From Idiomarina ramblicola (lineage in GTDB: Bacteria > Pseudomonadota > Gammaproteobacteria > Enterobacterales > Alteromonadaceae), in contig NZ_PIQC01000001.1 of assembly GCF_003987255.1 (NCBI RefSeq), positions 62,001 to 126,000 on the forward strand: a stretch of 64,000 nt of DNA, in the 5' to 3' direction. Below are positions 46,970 to 57,057 of the stretch, in pieces. The notes below the pieces were generated by a model. It was not told the DNA's origin. It searched no databases and was given only the letters and a program-made list of their open reading frames with translations. Each line of letters begins with the position of its first letter. The stretch's first letter is position 1. Both the position numbers and the translations under genes were made by a program.

Positions 46970-48415
46970 ATGAACTCTAACCAGCAAGATCCAACCTTAT
47001 CAAGTTGGCAGGAACGCCAGGAATTCGCCGAGCAAATGCAACCTTTGCTTGGGAAGTTGTACCGGAACTTCGGTGTTGAAATTTTGGTTTACGGACGTTC
47101 ATTATTGAATGTATCGACTATCAATATTATTAAGGCACACCGTCTTATTCTTCGCCACGAAGGGCAAAAGGTTCGCCTACGCGAAAGCTTTCCTTTCTTG
47201 CAAGCTATGGCAGAGCTGAAGCTCTCACCGGCCCGGGTGGATTTGGGCAAATTAGCTTATGGTTACTTGTTTGGCAACAAAGCCGATAATTTATCAGTGA
47301 CCGATTACGTTAAACGTGAGTTGGCTGACATTATCGATTGCGAAGACAACATCCAGCCGCGTGATGTGGTTTTATATGGTTTTGGCCGTATTGGTCGTTT
47401 GTTAGCCCGTCAGCTAATTGAGCGAAATGGCGCTAATAATAAAATGCGTTTACGTGCGATTGTTGTGCGAGGTGGTCGTGAAGGTGACTTAGAAAAACGG
47501 GCAAGTTTACTGCGTCGTGACTCTATCCATGGCTTATTTAATGGCTCTATCACCGTCGATCACGAAAACCAGAGTATAAAAGCTAACGGTACAAATATTA
47601 AAGTCATTTACTCTGACGGCCCGGATCAAGTGGATTATACTCAGTACGGGATTGATAATGCCATTGTGATAGACAATACAGGCATTTGGAAAGATGAAGC
47701 AGGCTTAGGTCTGCATCTAAAATCAAAAGGCGTGAATAAAGTCCTGTTAACGGCACCGTCGAAAGGCAACATCAAAAACATTGTTTTCGGCGTTAACGAC
47801 AACATGATTGAAGACAGTGACAACATTGTGTCAGCTGCAAGTTGTACTACAAATGCTATTACGCCGGTATTAAAAGCTTTGAACGATCAGTATGGTATTC
47901 GTAACGGTCATGTCGAAACCGTACATTCTTATACCAACGATCAAAACCTAATTGATAACTATCATAAAGCGGACCGTCGTGGTCGTTCTGCGCCTTTAAA
48001 TATGGTCATTACCTCTACTGGTGCGGCTAAAGCTGTTGCTAAAGCGCTACCGGAAATGGAAGGGAAATTAACAGGTAACGCCATTCGCGTGCCGACGCCT
48101 AATGTTTCAATGGCAATCATGAATTTGAACCTTGAAAAGCTGACGACCCGTGACGAGTTAAATGATTACCTTCGTCAGACGGCATTGCACTCAGAGTTGG
48201 TCAATCAAATTGACTATACGGCTTCAACCGAAATCGTATCCTCAGATTTAGTCGGTTCACGTCATGCTGGTGTCGTTGATTCTCAAGCTACTATCGTAGA
48301 AGATGACAGAGCTGTTCTATACGTTTGGTACGATAACGAATTTGGTTACAGTTGCCAGGTCATTCGCGTAGCAGAAGCTATGGCTGGACTTAAAGTTCCT
48401 AATTTACCGAAGTAA
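46970..48415 (+). CDS. Long-form glyceraldehyde-3-phosphate dehydrogenase
   Basis: A 481-residue GAPDH with an extra N-terminal domain of about 125 residues before the Rossmann motif YGFGRIGRLLAR. The catalytic Cys is Cys292 in SAASCTTN, and a His follows in VHSYTNDQ. The NAD-site region differs from GapA (VVRGGREGD in place of the usual acidic residue), so cofactor preference is open. The long form is common in marine gammaproteobacteria and may run in the gluconeogenic direction, which is inference. It ends with its own terminator. Confidence 0.93.
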   Translation: MNSNQQDPTLSSWQERQEFAEQMQPLLGKLYRNFGVEILVYGRSLLNVSTINIIKAHRLILRHEGQKVRLRESFPFLQAMAELKLSPARVDLGKLAYGYLFGNKADNLSVTDYVKRELADIIDCEDNIQPRDVVLYGFGRIGRLLARQLIERNGANNKMRLRAIVVRGGREGDLEKRASLLRRDSIHGLFNGSITVDHENQSIKANGTNIKVIYSDGPDQVDYTQYGIDNAIVIDNTGIWKDEAGLGLHLKSKGVNKVLLTAPSKGNIKNIVFGVNDNMIEDSDNIVSAASCTTNAITPVLKALNDQYGIRNGHVETVHSYTNDQNLIDNYHKADRRGRSAPLNMVITSTGAAKAVAKALPEMEGKLTGNAIRVPTPNVSMAIMNLNLEKLTTRDELNDYLRQTALHSELVNQIDYTASTEIVSSDLVGSRHAGVVDSQATIVEDDRAVLYVWYDNEFGYSCQVIRVAEAMAGLKVPNLPK

Positions 48416-48420
48416 GTGAG

Positions 48421-48446
48421 AAAAGCGCCTGTTTGGCGCTTTTTTT
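48421..48446 (+). terminator. Terminator after GAPDH
   Basis: AGCGCC/GGCGCT stem (48424-48429, 48435-48440), loop of five, A-run before and seven T at the end. Confidence 0.88.
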
Positions 48447-48483
48447 CTAGCGTTTTTCTTAGAGACAATTTAAAAGGTGAAGT

Positions 48484-49611
48484 ATGCATATCACTGCAAA
48501 CTTTGACAGTGGCAATATTCAAGTTATCAGCGCAAACAATGCTGATGATATCCGTTTAGCAATTAAAAAAGATCATCAATCCGATTTTTATCAGTGGTTT
48601 CATTTTAAGCTGTTTGCCGAAGCTGGCGAAGAACATGTGATGACTATTGAAAATGCATCGGGTTCGGCATATCCCGATGGTTGGAAAGGTTACCAGGCAC
48701 TGGCTTCTTACGATCGTGAAACCTGGTTTCGGGTTCCGACCGAATACAATGGTAAAGAACTGACTATCCGCCACACACCAGAGCAAGAAAGCGTTTTCTA
48801 TGCGTATTTCATACCTTATTCCTATGAGCGCCATCAGGATCTGATTCAGTCAGCTCAACAATCAATTGACTGTTACCATGAGCTACTGGGCGAAACCCTG
48901 GATGGTCGTGAATTAAACTTATTAGTTATTGGTGAGCCTGCTGAGCATAAGAACACCATTTGGGTGACAGCACGACAGCACCCGGGTGAGTCGATGGCTG
49001 AGTGGTTTATGGAAGGTTTTATTACACGTTTACTTGATGATGAAGATGGCGTTGCCCGAAAATTATTAGATGAAAACGTGTTTTATGTTGTACCTAATAT
49101 GAACCCTGATGGAAGTGTTCGCGGACATCTACGGACTAACGCCGTTGGTACCAATCTAAACCGTGAATGGGCAGAGCCTAGCCTGGAAAAAAGTCCGGAA
49201 GTTTTTTACGTGCTTAAACGTATGCAGGAAACCGGCGTTGATATGTTTCTGGACGTTCATGGTGACGAAGACCTACCCTATAATTTCGTTGCAGGCTGTG
49301 AAGGTATCCCGTCGTATGACGAACGCCATAAAGAGCTGGAAGAAACCTTTAAAGCAGCATTTTTAGCGGCAACACCAGAGTTTCAGACTCAGTATGGCTA
49401 TGAGTTAGATGCTCCTGGCAAAGCGAATATGACAGTGGCAAATTCAGCAGTGGGTGAACGTTTTAAGTGCTTATCTTATACACTGGAAATGCCCTTTAAA
49501 GACAATGCAGACTTGCCTGATGAAGATTTCGGCTGGTCAGTGGCTCGCTGTCAGCGTTTAGGGGAAGATGTATTAACAGCAATGTTGGCAGTCTCACCCA
49601 AATTGCGTTAA
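48484..49611 (+). CDS. M14-family carboxypeptidase (cytosolic CCP-like)
   Basis: A 375-residue zinc carboxypeptidase with the beta-rich N-terminal domain (about 1-115) of the AGBL/CCP-like M14 group. Zinc ligands: RQHPGE (His about 165, Glu 168) and His in DVHGDED near 259. Catalytic Glu is likely in LEMPF near residue 338. No signal peptide, so it acts on cytosolic peptides. It stands between the GAPDH terminator and the AGCS gene. Confidence 0.88.
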   Translation: MHITANFDSGNIQVISANNADDIRLAIKKDHQSDFYQWFHFKLFAEAGEEHVMTIENASGSAYPDGWKGYQALASYDRETWFRVPTEYNGKELTIRHTPEQESVFYAYFIPYSYERHQDLIQSAQQSIDCYHELLGETLDGRELNLLVIGEPAEHKNTIWVTARQHPGESMAEWFMEGFITRLLDDEDGVARKLLDENVFYVVPNMNPDGSVRGHLRTNAVGTNLNREWAEPSLEKSPEVFYVLKRMQETGVDMFLDVHGDEDLPYNFVAGCEGIPSYDERHKELEETFKAAFLAATPEFQTQYGYELDAPGKANMTVANSAVGERFKCLSYTLEMPFKDNADLPDEDFGWSVARCQRLGEDVLTAMLAVSPKLR

Positions 49612-49656
49612 AACTAGAGTTGTATCACAAAATAATAACAACAAAGGGGGTCTTCC

Positions 49657-51333
49657 TTGGAAGTGCTCAACAATTTTTTGCTTTGGATTGATGGGTTCTT
49701 AGGTTCTGCAGCCTATTTCCCATTTATTTTGCTCGGTGTTGGTTTATTTTTCACCTTATATCTTGGTTTCCCTCAAGTGCGCTATTTTCGGCATGCGTGG
49801 AGAGTACTCGCGGGGAAATTTGATAAAAAAGACTCGCAAGGTGATACCAGCCACTTTGAAGCTTTATCTACCGCTTTATCCGGTACCGTCGGTACCGGTA
49901 ATATCGGCGGCGTGGCGCTTGCTATCTTTTTAGGTGGCCCGGCGGCTATTTTCTGGATGTGGATGACGGCTTTCCTCGGTATGACCACGAAATTTGTCGA
50001 AGTGACTTTGTCGCATAAATATCGTGTTAAAACCGAAGACGGAACGATGGCCGGCGGCCCAATGTATTACATGGATCGTCGTTTGAATATGAAATGGCTG
50101 GCCGTTATTTTTGCCATTGCAACAATCATCAGTTCGTTTGGCACCGGGAATATGCCGCAAATTAATAATATTGCCCAGTCAATGGAACAGACCTTTGCGA
50201 TTGATCCTATCTGGACTGGCGCCATTTTATCGATTTTGCTGGCTATGGTTATTATTGGTGGTATTAAGAGAATAGCGGCGGTTACCTCGAAAATAGTACC
50301 GATAATGGGGATTCTTTATGTTATCGGTTCTTTAAGCGTTATCTTCTTCAATATCGATAACATCGGCGCATCCTTCGTGTCTATTTTCAGTGACGCCTTC
50401 ACGGGCTCTGCAGCTGCAGGGGGCTTCCTTGGAGCAAGCTTTGCTTATGCCTTTAACCGAGGGGTAAACCGTGGACTGTTTTCGAACGAAGCGGGTCAGG
50501 GTTCAGCGCCAATTGCACACGCATCAGCAAAGGCAAAAGATCCCGTAGCTGAAGGCTTGGTTTCAATTCTCGAACCTTTCCTGGATACCATCTTAATTTG
50601 TACCTTAACGGGTCTGGTTATTTTGTCTTCCGGTGTATGGACAGAGAAATTTGAAAACAATTTTGCACGAAGCGATCTCGATTTTATTGTCGGTGAATAT
50701 AACGATGTTGAGAGCAATGACCGTCAAGAACTATACAAGTACTTGAATGGTATTGGTGATACAGAAATTGAACGTTATTCAGGTACACTACAAGTTGTTG
50801 ACGGCGAAGCACAAACGAATGGGGAAATCACCATTTTACATGCTCGTTCAGTAGCTGAAGATGTTCGTTTCATTATCGCTGGCGAGGATGCATACAACGG
50901 TCAGGTGAAAATTGAAAATGGTAACCTGATAAAAGAGGACATCGAAGTTGTTGGTAAGTCACTGGTTCATTCCGCGGCACTGACATCATTAGCTTTTGCT
51001 AATGGTTACTTTGGCGATTACGGGCAGTACATTATTCCAATTACTTTATTGATGTTTGCTTTTTCTACTGCCATAGCCTGGTCGTATTACGGTGACAGGG
51101 CGGTCGTTTACCTAGTCGGTCAGAAAGGGGTAATGCCTTATCGTATACTCTATGTAGCCGGCTTTTTCTGGGCTTCATTTGCCGACACCACGTTAGTCTG
51201 GACGGCCTCGGCAGTCGCTATTGTCTTAATGACGTTACCCAACTTATTGGGTATGATTTTGCTCCATCGTGAAATGAAGTCGACAGTGAAGTCTTACTGG
51301 AAAGATTTTGGTGATGCGGACAAGAAAAAGTAA
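49657..51333 (+). CDS. Sodium:alanine/glycine symporter (AGCS) with inserted domain
   Basis: A 558-residue carrier, longer than the usual roughly 450-500. It starts at TTG with AAAGGGGG six bases upstream. Family markers: [25 protein letters not shown], and [16 protein letters not shown] soluble segment of about 100 residues (330-432) is inserted between two late TM helices, polar and beta-rich with no cysteines. It probably imports alanine or glycine with sodium. A strong terminator follows. Confidence 0.92.
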   Translation: MEVLNNFLLWIDGFLGSAAYFPFILLGVGLFFTLYLGFPQVRYFRHAWRVLAGKFDKKDSQGDTSHFEALSTALSGTVGTGNIGGVALAIFLGGPAAIFWMWMTAFLGMTTKFVEVTLSHKYRVKTEDGTMAGGPMYYMDRRLNMKWLAVIFAIATIISSFGTGNMPQINNIAQSMEQTFAIDPIWTGAILSILLAMVIIGGIKRIAAVTSKIVPIMGILYVIGSLSVIFFNIDNIGASFVSIFSDAFTGSAAAGGFLGASFAYAFNRGVNRGLFSNEAGQGSAPIAHASAKAKDPVAEGLVSILEPFLDTILICTLTGLVILSSGVWTEKFENNFARSDLDFIVGEYNDVESNDRQELYKYLNGIGDTEIERYSGTLQVVDGEAQTNGEITILHARSVAEDVRFIIAGEDAYNGQVKIENGNLIKEDIEVVGKSLVHSAALTSLAFANGYFGDYGQYIIPITLLMFAFSTAIAWSYYGDRAVVYLVGQKGVMPYRILYVAGFFWASFADTTLVWTASAVAIVLMTLPNLLGMILLHREMKSTVKSYWKDFGDADKKK

Positions 51334-51356
51334 TTTAGTACGAACAAGTTAATGCT

Positions 51357-51390
51357 AAACGGCCAACTTAAAGTTGGCCGTTTTACTTTT
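51357..51390 (+). terminator. Terminator after the AGCS gene
   Basis: AAACGGCCAACTT/AAGTTGGCCGTTT (13-bp arms, one-base centre in the perfect repeat) followed by TACTTTT. Confidence 0.85.
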
Positions 51391-51462
51391 ATTCCGAGGC
51401 AATGCTTGAAATTAAGAGCAAAAGCCTTATATTGCAAGGACTGCATAAGAGATAGGTTGTTT

Positions 51463-51792
51463 ATGGCGTTAACACAATGTCCTTCGTGTAATAAAAGAAT
51501 TTCAAGCAAAGTCAAAGAGTGTCCACATTGCCAGTTTGTGCTGGCAGGTCAGTCTAAAGATGAGATGGAGCGAGAGTCGCATAGATTAAGGCAAGAAAAG
51601 TCCGATAAGCTTGTATCACGCTCTATGCTCGCCTTACTTATTGCTATTGCCGCTTTTACTTACTTATTCCTTCAACAGCCAATGCCTGATACTTGGCAGT
51701 ATGGTGTATCTGTCGGCTCTATGGTAGCTGGGTTGGTTTGGTTTGTTATCAACCGTGTACAACTTGTCTTTTTGAAAAAGAAAAAGCGCTAA
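51463..51792 (+). CDS. Small zinc-ribbon membrane protein
   Basis: A 109-residue protein with an N-terminal zinc ribbon (CPSCNK at 6-9 and CPHC at 20-23), a charged linker, two TM segments (about 52-68 and 76-95) and a basic tail. Function unknown. The ATG at 51463 was chosen because the frame upstream runs through the terminator. It lies two bases ahead of the yeaC-like gene, starting a run to prc. Confidence 0.75.
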   Translation: MALTQCPSCNKRISSKVKECPHCQFVLAGQSKDEMERESHRLRQEKSDKLVSRSMLALLIAIAAFTYLFLQQPMPDTWQYGVSVGSMVAGLVWFVINRVQLVFLKKKKR

Positions 51793-51794
51793 TT

Positions 51795-52094
51795 ATGCAA
51801 TTCGACGATTTAATAGGAAGTATGAACCAGGAAATTTATCAACGCCTGGTTCAAGCCGTTGAAACAGGCCGATGGCCTGATGGTAACAAGCTCACCGATG
51901 AACAACGCGAAAACTCAATTCAGCTGGTTATGGCGTATCAAGCTCGTTATGCCAATAGCGAAGAGGCATTTACTATTAGTTCAAATGGCGAAATAGTAAC
52001 CAAAACTAAACGTGAATTAAAAGAGCAGTTTAAAGCCAGTTCTGGCGAGTCAATTGCTCGTTTCAAACTTGACCAACAAAAAGGCGAACTATGA
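51795..52094 (+). CDS. yeaC: YeaC-family protein (DUF1315)
   Basis: A 99-residue cytoplasmic protein. Matches DUF1315/YeaC: YQRLVQAVETGRWPDG followed by LTDEQRENSIQLVMAYQA. Function unknown. In E. coli yeaC is next to msrB; here it overlaps msrC, so the link with methionine-sulfoxide repair recurs. Overlap with msrC is four bases. Confidence 0.88.
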   Translation: MQFDDLIGSMNQEIYQRLVQAVETGRWPDGNKLTDEQRENSIQLVMAYQARYANSEEAFTISSNGEIVTKTKRELKEQFKASSGESIARFKLDQQKGEL

Positions 52095-52564
52095 GCTCTC
52101 AGTTGTATTCTGATTTATTAGCTCAAACTCGAGCTTTAACAGAAGATGAGCCTGATTTAATTGCAAACCTTGCGAATATTTCTGCGCTACTCTATGAACA
52201 TATTGATGATATTAACTGGTTAGGTTTTTATTTAGTCCGTTCTGAAAACGAACTGGTGCTCGGACCGTTTCAAGGTCGTGTTGCCTGTGTCCGAATTTTG
52301 TTCGGTAAAGGGGTCTGTGGTGTTGCTGCAGAAACGCAGGCGTGCCAGCGAGTGGACGATGTTCATCAGTTCGCCGGACACATTGCGTGTGACTCAGCTT
52401 CTAATAGTGAAGTTGTAGCACCTATTGTAGTTAACGGAAAAACCGTTGCAGTGCTAGATGTTGATAGCCCATCGGTTAGTCGTTTTGGTGAACAGGATGC
52501 AAAAGGTATTCAAGCTATTGCTAACTATTGCCAAACCTTAGATTGGTCGGGGTTGCAACGCTAA
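52091..52564 (+). CDS. msrC: Free methionine-(R)-sulfoxide reductase MsrC
   Basis: A 157-residue GAF-domain enzyme reducing free methionine-R-sulfoxide. The three expected cysteines are present: CVRILFGKGVC (about Cys74 and Cys84), TQACQRV (about Cys94), HIACDS (about Cys104-110 region). It also has the D-V-H-x-F substrate stretch. Overlaps yeaC by four bases, one base from the next gene. Confidence 0.94.
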   Translation: MSSQLYSDLLAQTRALTEDEPDLIANLANISALLYEHIDDINWLGFYLVRSENELVLGPFQGRVACVRILFGKGVCGVAAETQACQRVDDVHQFAGHIACDSASNSEVVAPIVVNGKTVAVLDVDSPSVSRFGEQDAKGIQAIANYCQTLDWSGLQR

Positions 52565-52565
52565 T

Positions 52566-52856
52566 ATGTTTGTTGAATTTGATATTCATAGCTATTTAGT
52601 GACCAAACAAGATGCTGTTTTTTTTGAAGAGCAGGAAGAAGAAGCTGCTGATAGAATCAATGAAATGTTGCATCACATTAATGCATTACGAGAGGATGAC
52701 GATACAACAGAGCAACTGGAAGAAATGGTTCGTCGTACACTGTACGACTGGATTGAAGAGCCTGCGTTGTTAGATCTGTCATTTGATGAAATGGACGACT
52801 ACGTTCGAAACTTAATGAAAGTTGTCCGCGAACAGGAAGAAGAATGGAATGAGTGA
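52566..52856 (+). CDS. Small acidic protein of unknown function
   Basis: A 96-residue, strongly acidic protein (many Glu and Asp, three EEE or EE runs), predicted helical, no TM or cysteines. I do not recognise it. It starts one base after msrC and overlaps proQ by eight bases, so it is surely translated as part of the operon. No duty can be assigned. Confidence 0.65.
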   Translation: MFVEFDIHSYLVTKQDAVFFEEQEEEAADRINEMLHHINALREDDDTTEQLEEMVRRTLYDWIEEPALLDLSFDEMDDYVRNLMKVVREQEEEWNE

Positions 52857-53481
52857 ACCTGAAAAGCTGACGAAAAGTAAAGATGTTATTGCTTATTTAA
52901 CTGAGCAATTTCCTGAATGTTTTAGTGTTAAAGGCGATGCAAAGCCGTTAAAAATTGGCATTTTCGAAGATCTGGCAAAGCGTCTGGAAAGTGACGATAA
53001 AGTTAGCAAAACTCGTTTGCGAACAGCTTTACGTCATTACACGAACAGCTGGCGTTATCTTTATAGCGTAAAAGCGGGTGTCCAACGCGTCGACCTGGAT
53101 GGTCAGCCGGTTGAAGCTGTGAATGAAGAACACCAGCAACATGCTCAGGAAACATTGAAAGAGTCTAAAGCAAAGGTGGCTGAAAAAAATAAAGCTGCCG
53201 CTAAAGCTTCTGCAAAAAAAGCGCCGACCAAAGATAAAGGTGCAGGTTCATCTAAACCTAAATCTAAACCCAAAGCGGCAAACAAACCAAACAAGCCTCA
53301 AGTTAAATTGGCTGACGTGGAACTCAATAAGCTTTCTGTTGGTCAACAGGTACAGGTAAAGGCAGGGAATACCCCAATGTCAGCAACAATTATGGAATTG
53401 GACAAAGATGATGTTCAAGTTCAGTTGCAAAACGGTTTAACCATGAAAGTTAAAGCAGATAAAATTTTTCTGCGCGCGTAG
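52849..53481 (+). CDS. proQ: RNA chaperone ProQ
   Basis: A 210-residue RNA-binding protein. The FinO/ProQ domain spans about 5-120 (KPLKIGIFEDLAKRL, RTALRHYTNSWRYL), then an Ala-Lys-rich linker, then a Tudor-like C-terminal domain (GQQVQVKAGNTPMSATIMEL, residues about 160-210). The start at 52849 gives MSEPEKLTKSKDVI, matching the family; a longer frame is ruled out. It lies nine bases before prc, as in E. coli. Confidence 0.95.
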   Translation: MSEPEKLTKSKDVIAYLTEQFPECFSVKGDAKPLKIGIFEDLAKRLESDDKVSKTRLRTALRHYTNSWRYLYSVKAGVQRVDLDGQPVEAVNEEHQQHAQETLKESKAKVAEKNKAAAKASAKKAPTKDKGAGSSKPKSKPKAANKPNKPQVKLADVELNKLSVGQQVQVKAGNTPMSATIMELDKDDVQVQLQNGLTMKVKADKIFLRA

Positions 53482-53490
53482 GAGTAGTCG

Positions 53491-55548
53491 ATGAAACACT
53501 GGGCTGTAAAAAAATGTGCATTGGCACTGATGTGTGTTGTTCCTGCTGCGGTTGCAATACCGCCAGAGCACAAAATCAGTGAGTTACCAGAATTAGAGCA
53601 AGAAGCTCAACACGATACAGCCAGTGAGCGTATAACGTCTTATTTTACTCGTTATCACTTCAGCAGTTTAACGCTGGATAATGAGCTATCTGAAAAAATC
53701 CATGAACGGTATTTTGAGCTACTTGATTACAGCAAAATGTTTTTGCTTAAAAAGGACGTTGAGGCTGCTGATGAGTACCGTCACCTATTCGATGATATGT
53801 TGAAACGAGGGGAGCTGGATGTTGCCTTCGATATTTATCAAAAAAGCCTGGAACGCCGCTTCCAACGCTATGAATATGCGCTGTCTTTGCTTGATGAAGA
53901 AGAGCCCATGGATTTCTCAGCAGAAGACGATAAATATTACTATGATCGCGAAGATGCAGAATGGGCTGAATCTTTGGATGAACTCAATGATCTTTGGCAA
54001 AGTCGGGTTAAGTACGATGCGCTTAATTTAAAGCTTGCGGGCAAAGAGTGGCCAGAAATTGTTGAAACCTTAGGCAAGCGCTATAACAGCGCCTTAAATC
54101 GATTGACGAAATCTAAAAGCGAAGATGTCTTTCAAACAGTGATGAACGCTTTTGCCCGTTCAGTTGAGGCGCATACCAGTTATCTGTCGCCTTCGAATTC
54201 AGAACGTTTCCAGCAAAACATGAATCTTGAACTGGAAGGTATTGGTGCTGTTTTACAGTCGGAATACGATTACACGATTATCCGCAGTCTAGTGCCCGGT
54301 GGGCCGGCGGATAAAACGGGTGAGCTGTCACCTGAAGATAAGATTATCGCCGTAGGCCAGGGTAACGGTGAAGATGAAGAAGACTTCGTCGATGTTATAG
54401 GCATGCGTCTGGATGATGTTGTCGAATTAATTAAAGGTCCGAAAGGAACAACCGTCAGACTGCAGGTGTTAAAAGCGAGCCAAGGTGCTGGCGGTACGCC
54501 TAGCGAAATTGAGATTGTTCGGGATAAGGTCAAACTTGAAGACCGTGCAGCCAAAGCGGAAGTCAAAGAGTTTGAAGAAGGCCCTTATAAAGGCCGTCGC
54601 CTTGGTGTTATTGAGATTCCGGGTTTCTACAACAACCTAACCGCCGATGTGAAAAAGCTGATAGAAGACTTAGAGAGTAAAGACGTTGAAGGTCTTGTGG
54701 TTGATTTACGTGGTAATGGTGGCGGTGCCCTGACCGAGGCAATTAACTTAAGTGGTCTGTTTATTGATAAAGGACCTGTAGTCCAGGTTAGTGATGGTCG
54801 TGGTCGTGTGGATATCAGTAGAGATAAAGACGGAAAAACCTATTATGGCGGACCGCTATTTGTCATGGTTGACCGCTACAGTGCATCGGCTTCTGAGATA
54901 TTCGCTGCAGCAATGCAGGACTATGAGCGTGCGCTTATTATTGGTGAAAACACCTTCGGAAAAGGTACCGTTCAACAGCATCGCGGATTAACTCGTCGTT
55001 TTGATTTTTATGATAAGCCGTTGGGCAGTGTCCAATATACAATTGCGAAATTTTATCGTATTGATGGTGGCAGCACACAATTGAAAGGTGTTCAGCCTGA
55101 TGTTGTCTTTCCTTCTTTTGTAGAAGCCTCAGAGTGGGGTGAGAGCAAAGAAGATAACGCCTTACCATGGGACAAAATTGATAAGGCTGATTATAGCCAA
55201 GTAGGTGAAATCGACAGTGCTGAAGTCAAAGAGCTACAGCAACACTTAAACCAGAGAATTGAGGATGACCCAGAGTTTTCTTATATTTTTGAAGAAATAG
55301 AAAGATTCAGAAAAGAAAAAGATAAAACTTGGGTGAGTCTTGTTTTAACTGAACGAGAGCAAAAACAAGAGCAACAGAAAGCAAGACAGCTTGAGCGGGT
55401 TAACGAACGTCTAAAACGAGCTGGTAAAGAGGCAGTAGAAAGCGTTGAAGATGCACCCGATGAGTTTGTTGAGGTTGATCCTTACCTGGACCAAGCTGCG
55501 TTAGTTGCTTTTGATTTTATTGATAAAGCTCAACTTGCTTCAAATTAG
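53491..55548 (+). CDS. prc: Tail-specific protease Prc
   Basis: A 685-residue periplasmic C-terminal-processing protease. A signal peptide runs to about residue 22 (PAAVA). Order: N-terminal helical region, PDZ domain (about 235-330), and the serine-lysine catalytic core with Ser466 (SASASE) and Lys491 (FGKGTVQ). The C-terminal domain follows. In E. coli it trims penicillin-binding protein 3 and acts with NlpI on MepS. It is followed by a strong terminator, ending the zinc-ribbon-to-prc run. Confidence 0.96.
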   Translation: MKHWAVKKCALALMCVVPAAVAIPPEHKISELPELEQEAQHDTASERITSYFTRYHFSSLTLDNELSEKIHERYFELLDYSKMFLLKKDVEAADEYRHLFDDMLKRGELDVAFDIYQKSLERRFQRYEYALSLLDEEEPMDFSAEDDKYYYDREDAEWAESLDELNDLWQSRVKYDALNLKLAGKEWPEIVETLGKRYNSALNRLTKSKSEDVFQTVMNAFARSVEAHTSYLSPSNSERFQQNMNLELEGIGAVLQSEYDYTIIRSLVPGGPADKTGELSPEDKIIAVGQGNGEDEEDFVDVIGMRLDDVVELIKGPKGTTVRLQVLKASQGAGGTPSEIEIVRDKVKLEDRAAKAEVKEFEEGPYKGRRLGVIEIPGFYNNLTADVKKLIEDLESKDVEGLVVDLRGNGGGALTEAINLSGLFIDKGPVVQVSDGRGRVDISRDKDGKTYYGGPLFVMVDRYSASASEIFAAAMQDYERALIIGENTFGKGTVQQHRGLTRRFDFYDKPLGSVQYTIAKFYRIDGGSTQLKGVQPDVVFPSFVEASEWGESKEDNALPWDKIDKADYSQVGEIDSAEVKELQQHLNQRIEDDPEFSYIFEEIERFRKEKDKTWVSLVLTEREQKQEQQKARQLERVNERLKRAGKEAVESVEDAPDEFVEVDPYLDQAALVAFDFIDKAQLASN

Positions 55549-55565
55549 TATAACTCTTTTAAAAG

Positions 55566-55591
55566 TACCGCCTTTACGGCGGTATTTTTTT
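55566..55591 (+). terminator. Terminator after prc
   Basis: TACCGCC/GGCGGTA (55566-55572, 55578-55584), loop TTTAC, then seven T. Confidence 0.9.
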
Positions 55592-55659
55592 GTGAACTTG
55601 TCATTGACCCACATTTTGTGGTCATATAGCGCGTTAATTAACACAAACGATTAATAATA

Positions 55660-57045
55660 ATGACAACAAATAATCAGGCAATATCAAGTCGGTGGTCAAG
55701 CCGCTTGAGTTTTATCTTGGCATCTTCTGCTGCCGCTGTTGGCTTAGGAAACATTTGGAAATTTCCTTATGTTATGGGCGAAAATGGTGGTGGGGCATTT
55801 GTCCTTGTTTACCTTCTTTGCATTTTAGCCATTGGCATTCCCATTATGATGGCGGAAGTGATTATCGGCCGTCGCGGCCGTCACTCTCCAGGCTACGCAG
55901 CCAAATCGGTTGCACTAGAATCGGGTAAGCATCCAGCGTGGCAGACAGCAGGTTGGCTCGGCATGCTCACGGGCTATTTAGTTTTAAGTTTCTATACCGT
56001 TATAGCTGGCTGGGCATTGGCTTATGTATTCAAGGCTGGGCAAGGCGTATTCACCCAAGCTTCGGCTGAAGATATCGGTAAAACCTTTGAAGGGTTACTG
56101 GCATCTCCGGGTGAGTTAATGCTTTGGCACAGTCTGGTTATCATCGCCACGGTTTTGGTTGTTGGTAATGGTGTAAAAAATGGCCTTGAAAGGTCAGTTA
56201 GGCTATTACTTCCCTGCATGATTGTTCTGTTGGTTGTTATTGCTATTTATTCCGGCAGTATCGGGGACTTCTCTGCTGCAATTGGTTTTATGTTTGAACC
56301 GGATTTTAGCAAGCTAAGCGTTAATGGCGTCATGATAGCGCTAGGCCATTCATTTTTTACTTTAGGCCTGGCGTCCGGTGTGGTTATTATGTATGGCGCC
56401 TATCTTCCGCGGGAAACCTCAATTGTACAAACCAGTCTTTGGATTGCCGTTATAGATACTTTTGTAGCCTTGCTTGCCGGTCTGGCCATATTTCCGCTGG
56501 TTTTTGGTTATGGTTTAACGCCAAGTGAAGGGCCGGGGCTTATTTTCACAACTCTGCCATTGGCCTTTAGTGAGATGCCTGCGGGTGGTTTTGTCGGAAC
56601 GGTATTCTTTATTATGCTGGTTATTGCAGCATTTACATCTGCCATTGCCATGATTGAATCGTCGGTTGCGTTTGTGGCTGAAAAGTTTTCTTTAAGCCGC
56701 TGGCCGGCAACACTCATTTCTGCCGGTGTGCTGTGGCTTTTAGGGCAGTTAACCATTCATTCGTTCGCTGGATCCGGTTGGGCTCAATTAAGTGGAGAGT
56801 GGTTTGGTAAGCCCATTAACTCACTCTTTGATATTATAGACGTTTTAACATCCAGCTTATTACTCCCGCTGGGTGGCTTACTGCTGGCAGTATTAGCAGG
56901 TTGGGTAATGCGCTCAGAATTTACGAAAGACGAACTGGATACCAAAAAAGGCATTTTCGATGTCTGGTTACTCTGTGTTAAGTACATTTCTCCAGTCGCT
57001 ATCATTATTATTTTTTTACAGCTAATTGGCTTTATAAAACTTTAG
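55660..57045 (+). CDS. Sodium-dependent transporter, NSS/SNF family
   Basis: A 461-residue carrier with about twelve TM helices. The first helix carries the sodium and substrate-binding GLGNIWKFPYVMGENGGGAF (given as a landmark). These carriers import amino acids with sodium; the substrate is unknown. It lies 12 bases before an NhaC-type antiporter, probably cotranscribed, which would recycle the sodium. Confidence 0.92.
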   Translation: MTTNNQAISSRWSSRLSFILASSAAAVGLGNIWKFPYVMGENGGGAFVLVYLLCILAIGIPIMMAEVIIGRRGRHSPGYAAKSVALESGKHPAWQTAGWLGMLTGYLVLSFYTVIAGWALAYVFKAGQGVFTQASAEDIGKTFEGLLASPGELMLWHSLVIIATVLVVGNGVKNGLERSVRLLLPCMIVLLVVIAIYSGSIGDFSAAIGFMFEPDFSKLSVNGVMIALGHSFFTLGLASGVVIMYGAYLPRETSIVQTSLWIAVIDTFVALLAGLAIFPLVFGYGLTPSEGPGLIFTTLPLAFSEMPAGGFVGTVFFIMLVIAAFTSAIAMIESSVAFVAEKFSLSRWPATLISAGVLWLLGQLTIHSFAGSGWAQLSGEWFGKPINSLFDIIDVLTSSLLLPLGGLLLAVLAGWVMRSEFTKDELDTKKGIFDVWLLCVKYISPVAIIIIFLQLIGFIKL

Positions 57046-57057
57046 GTTGAATAATTA

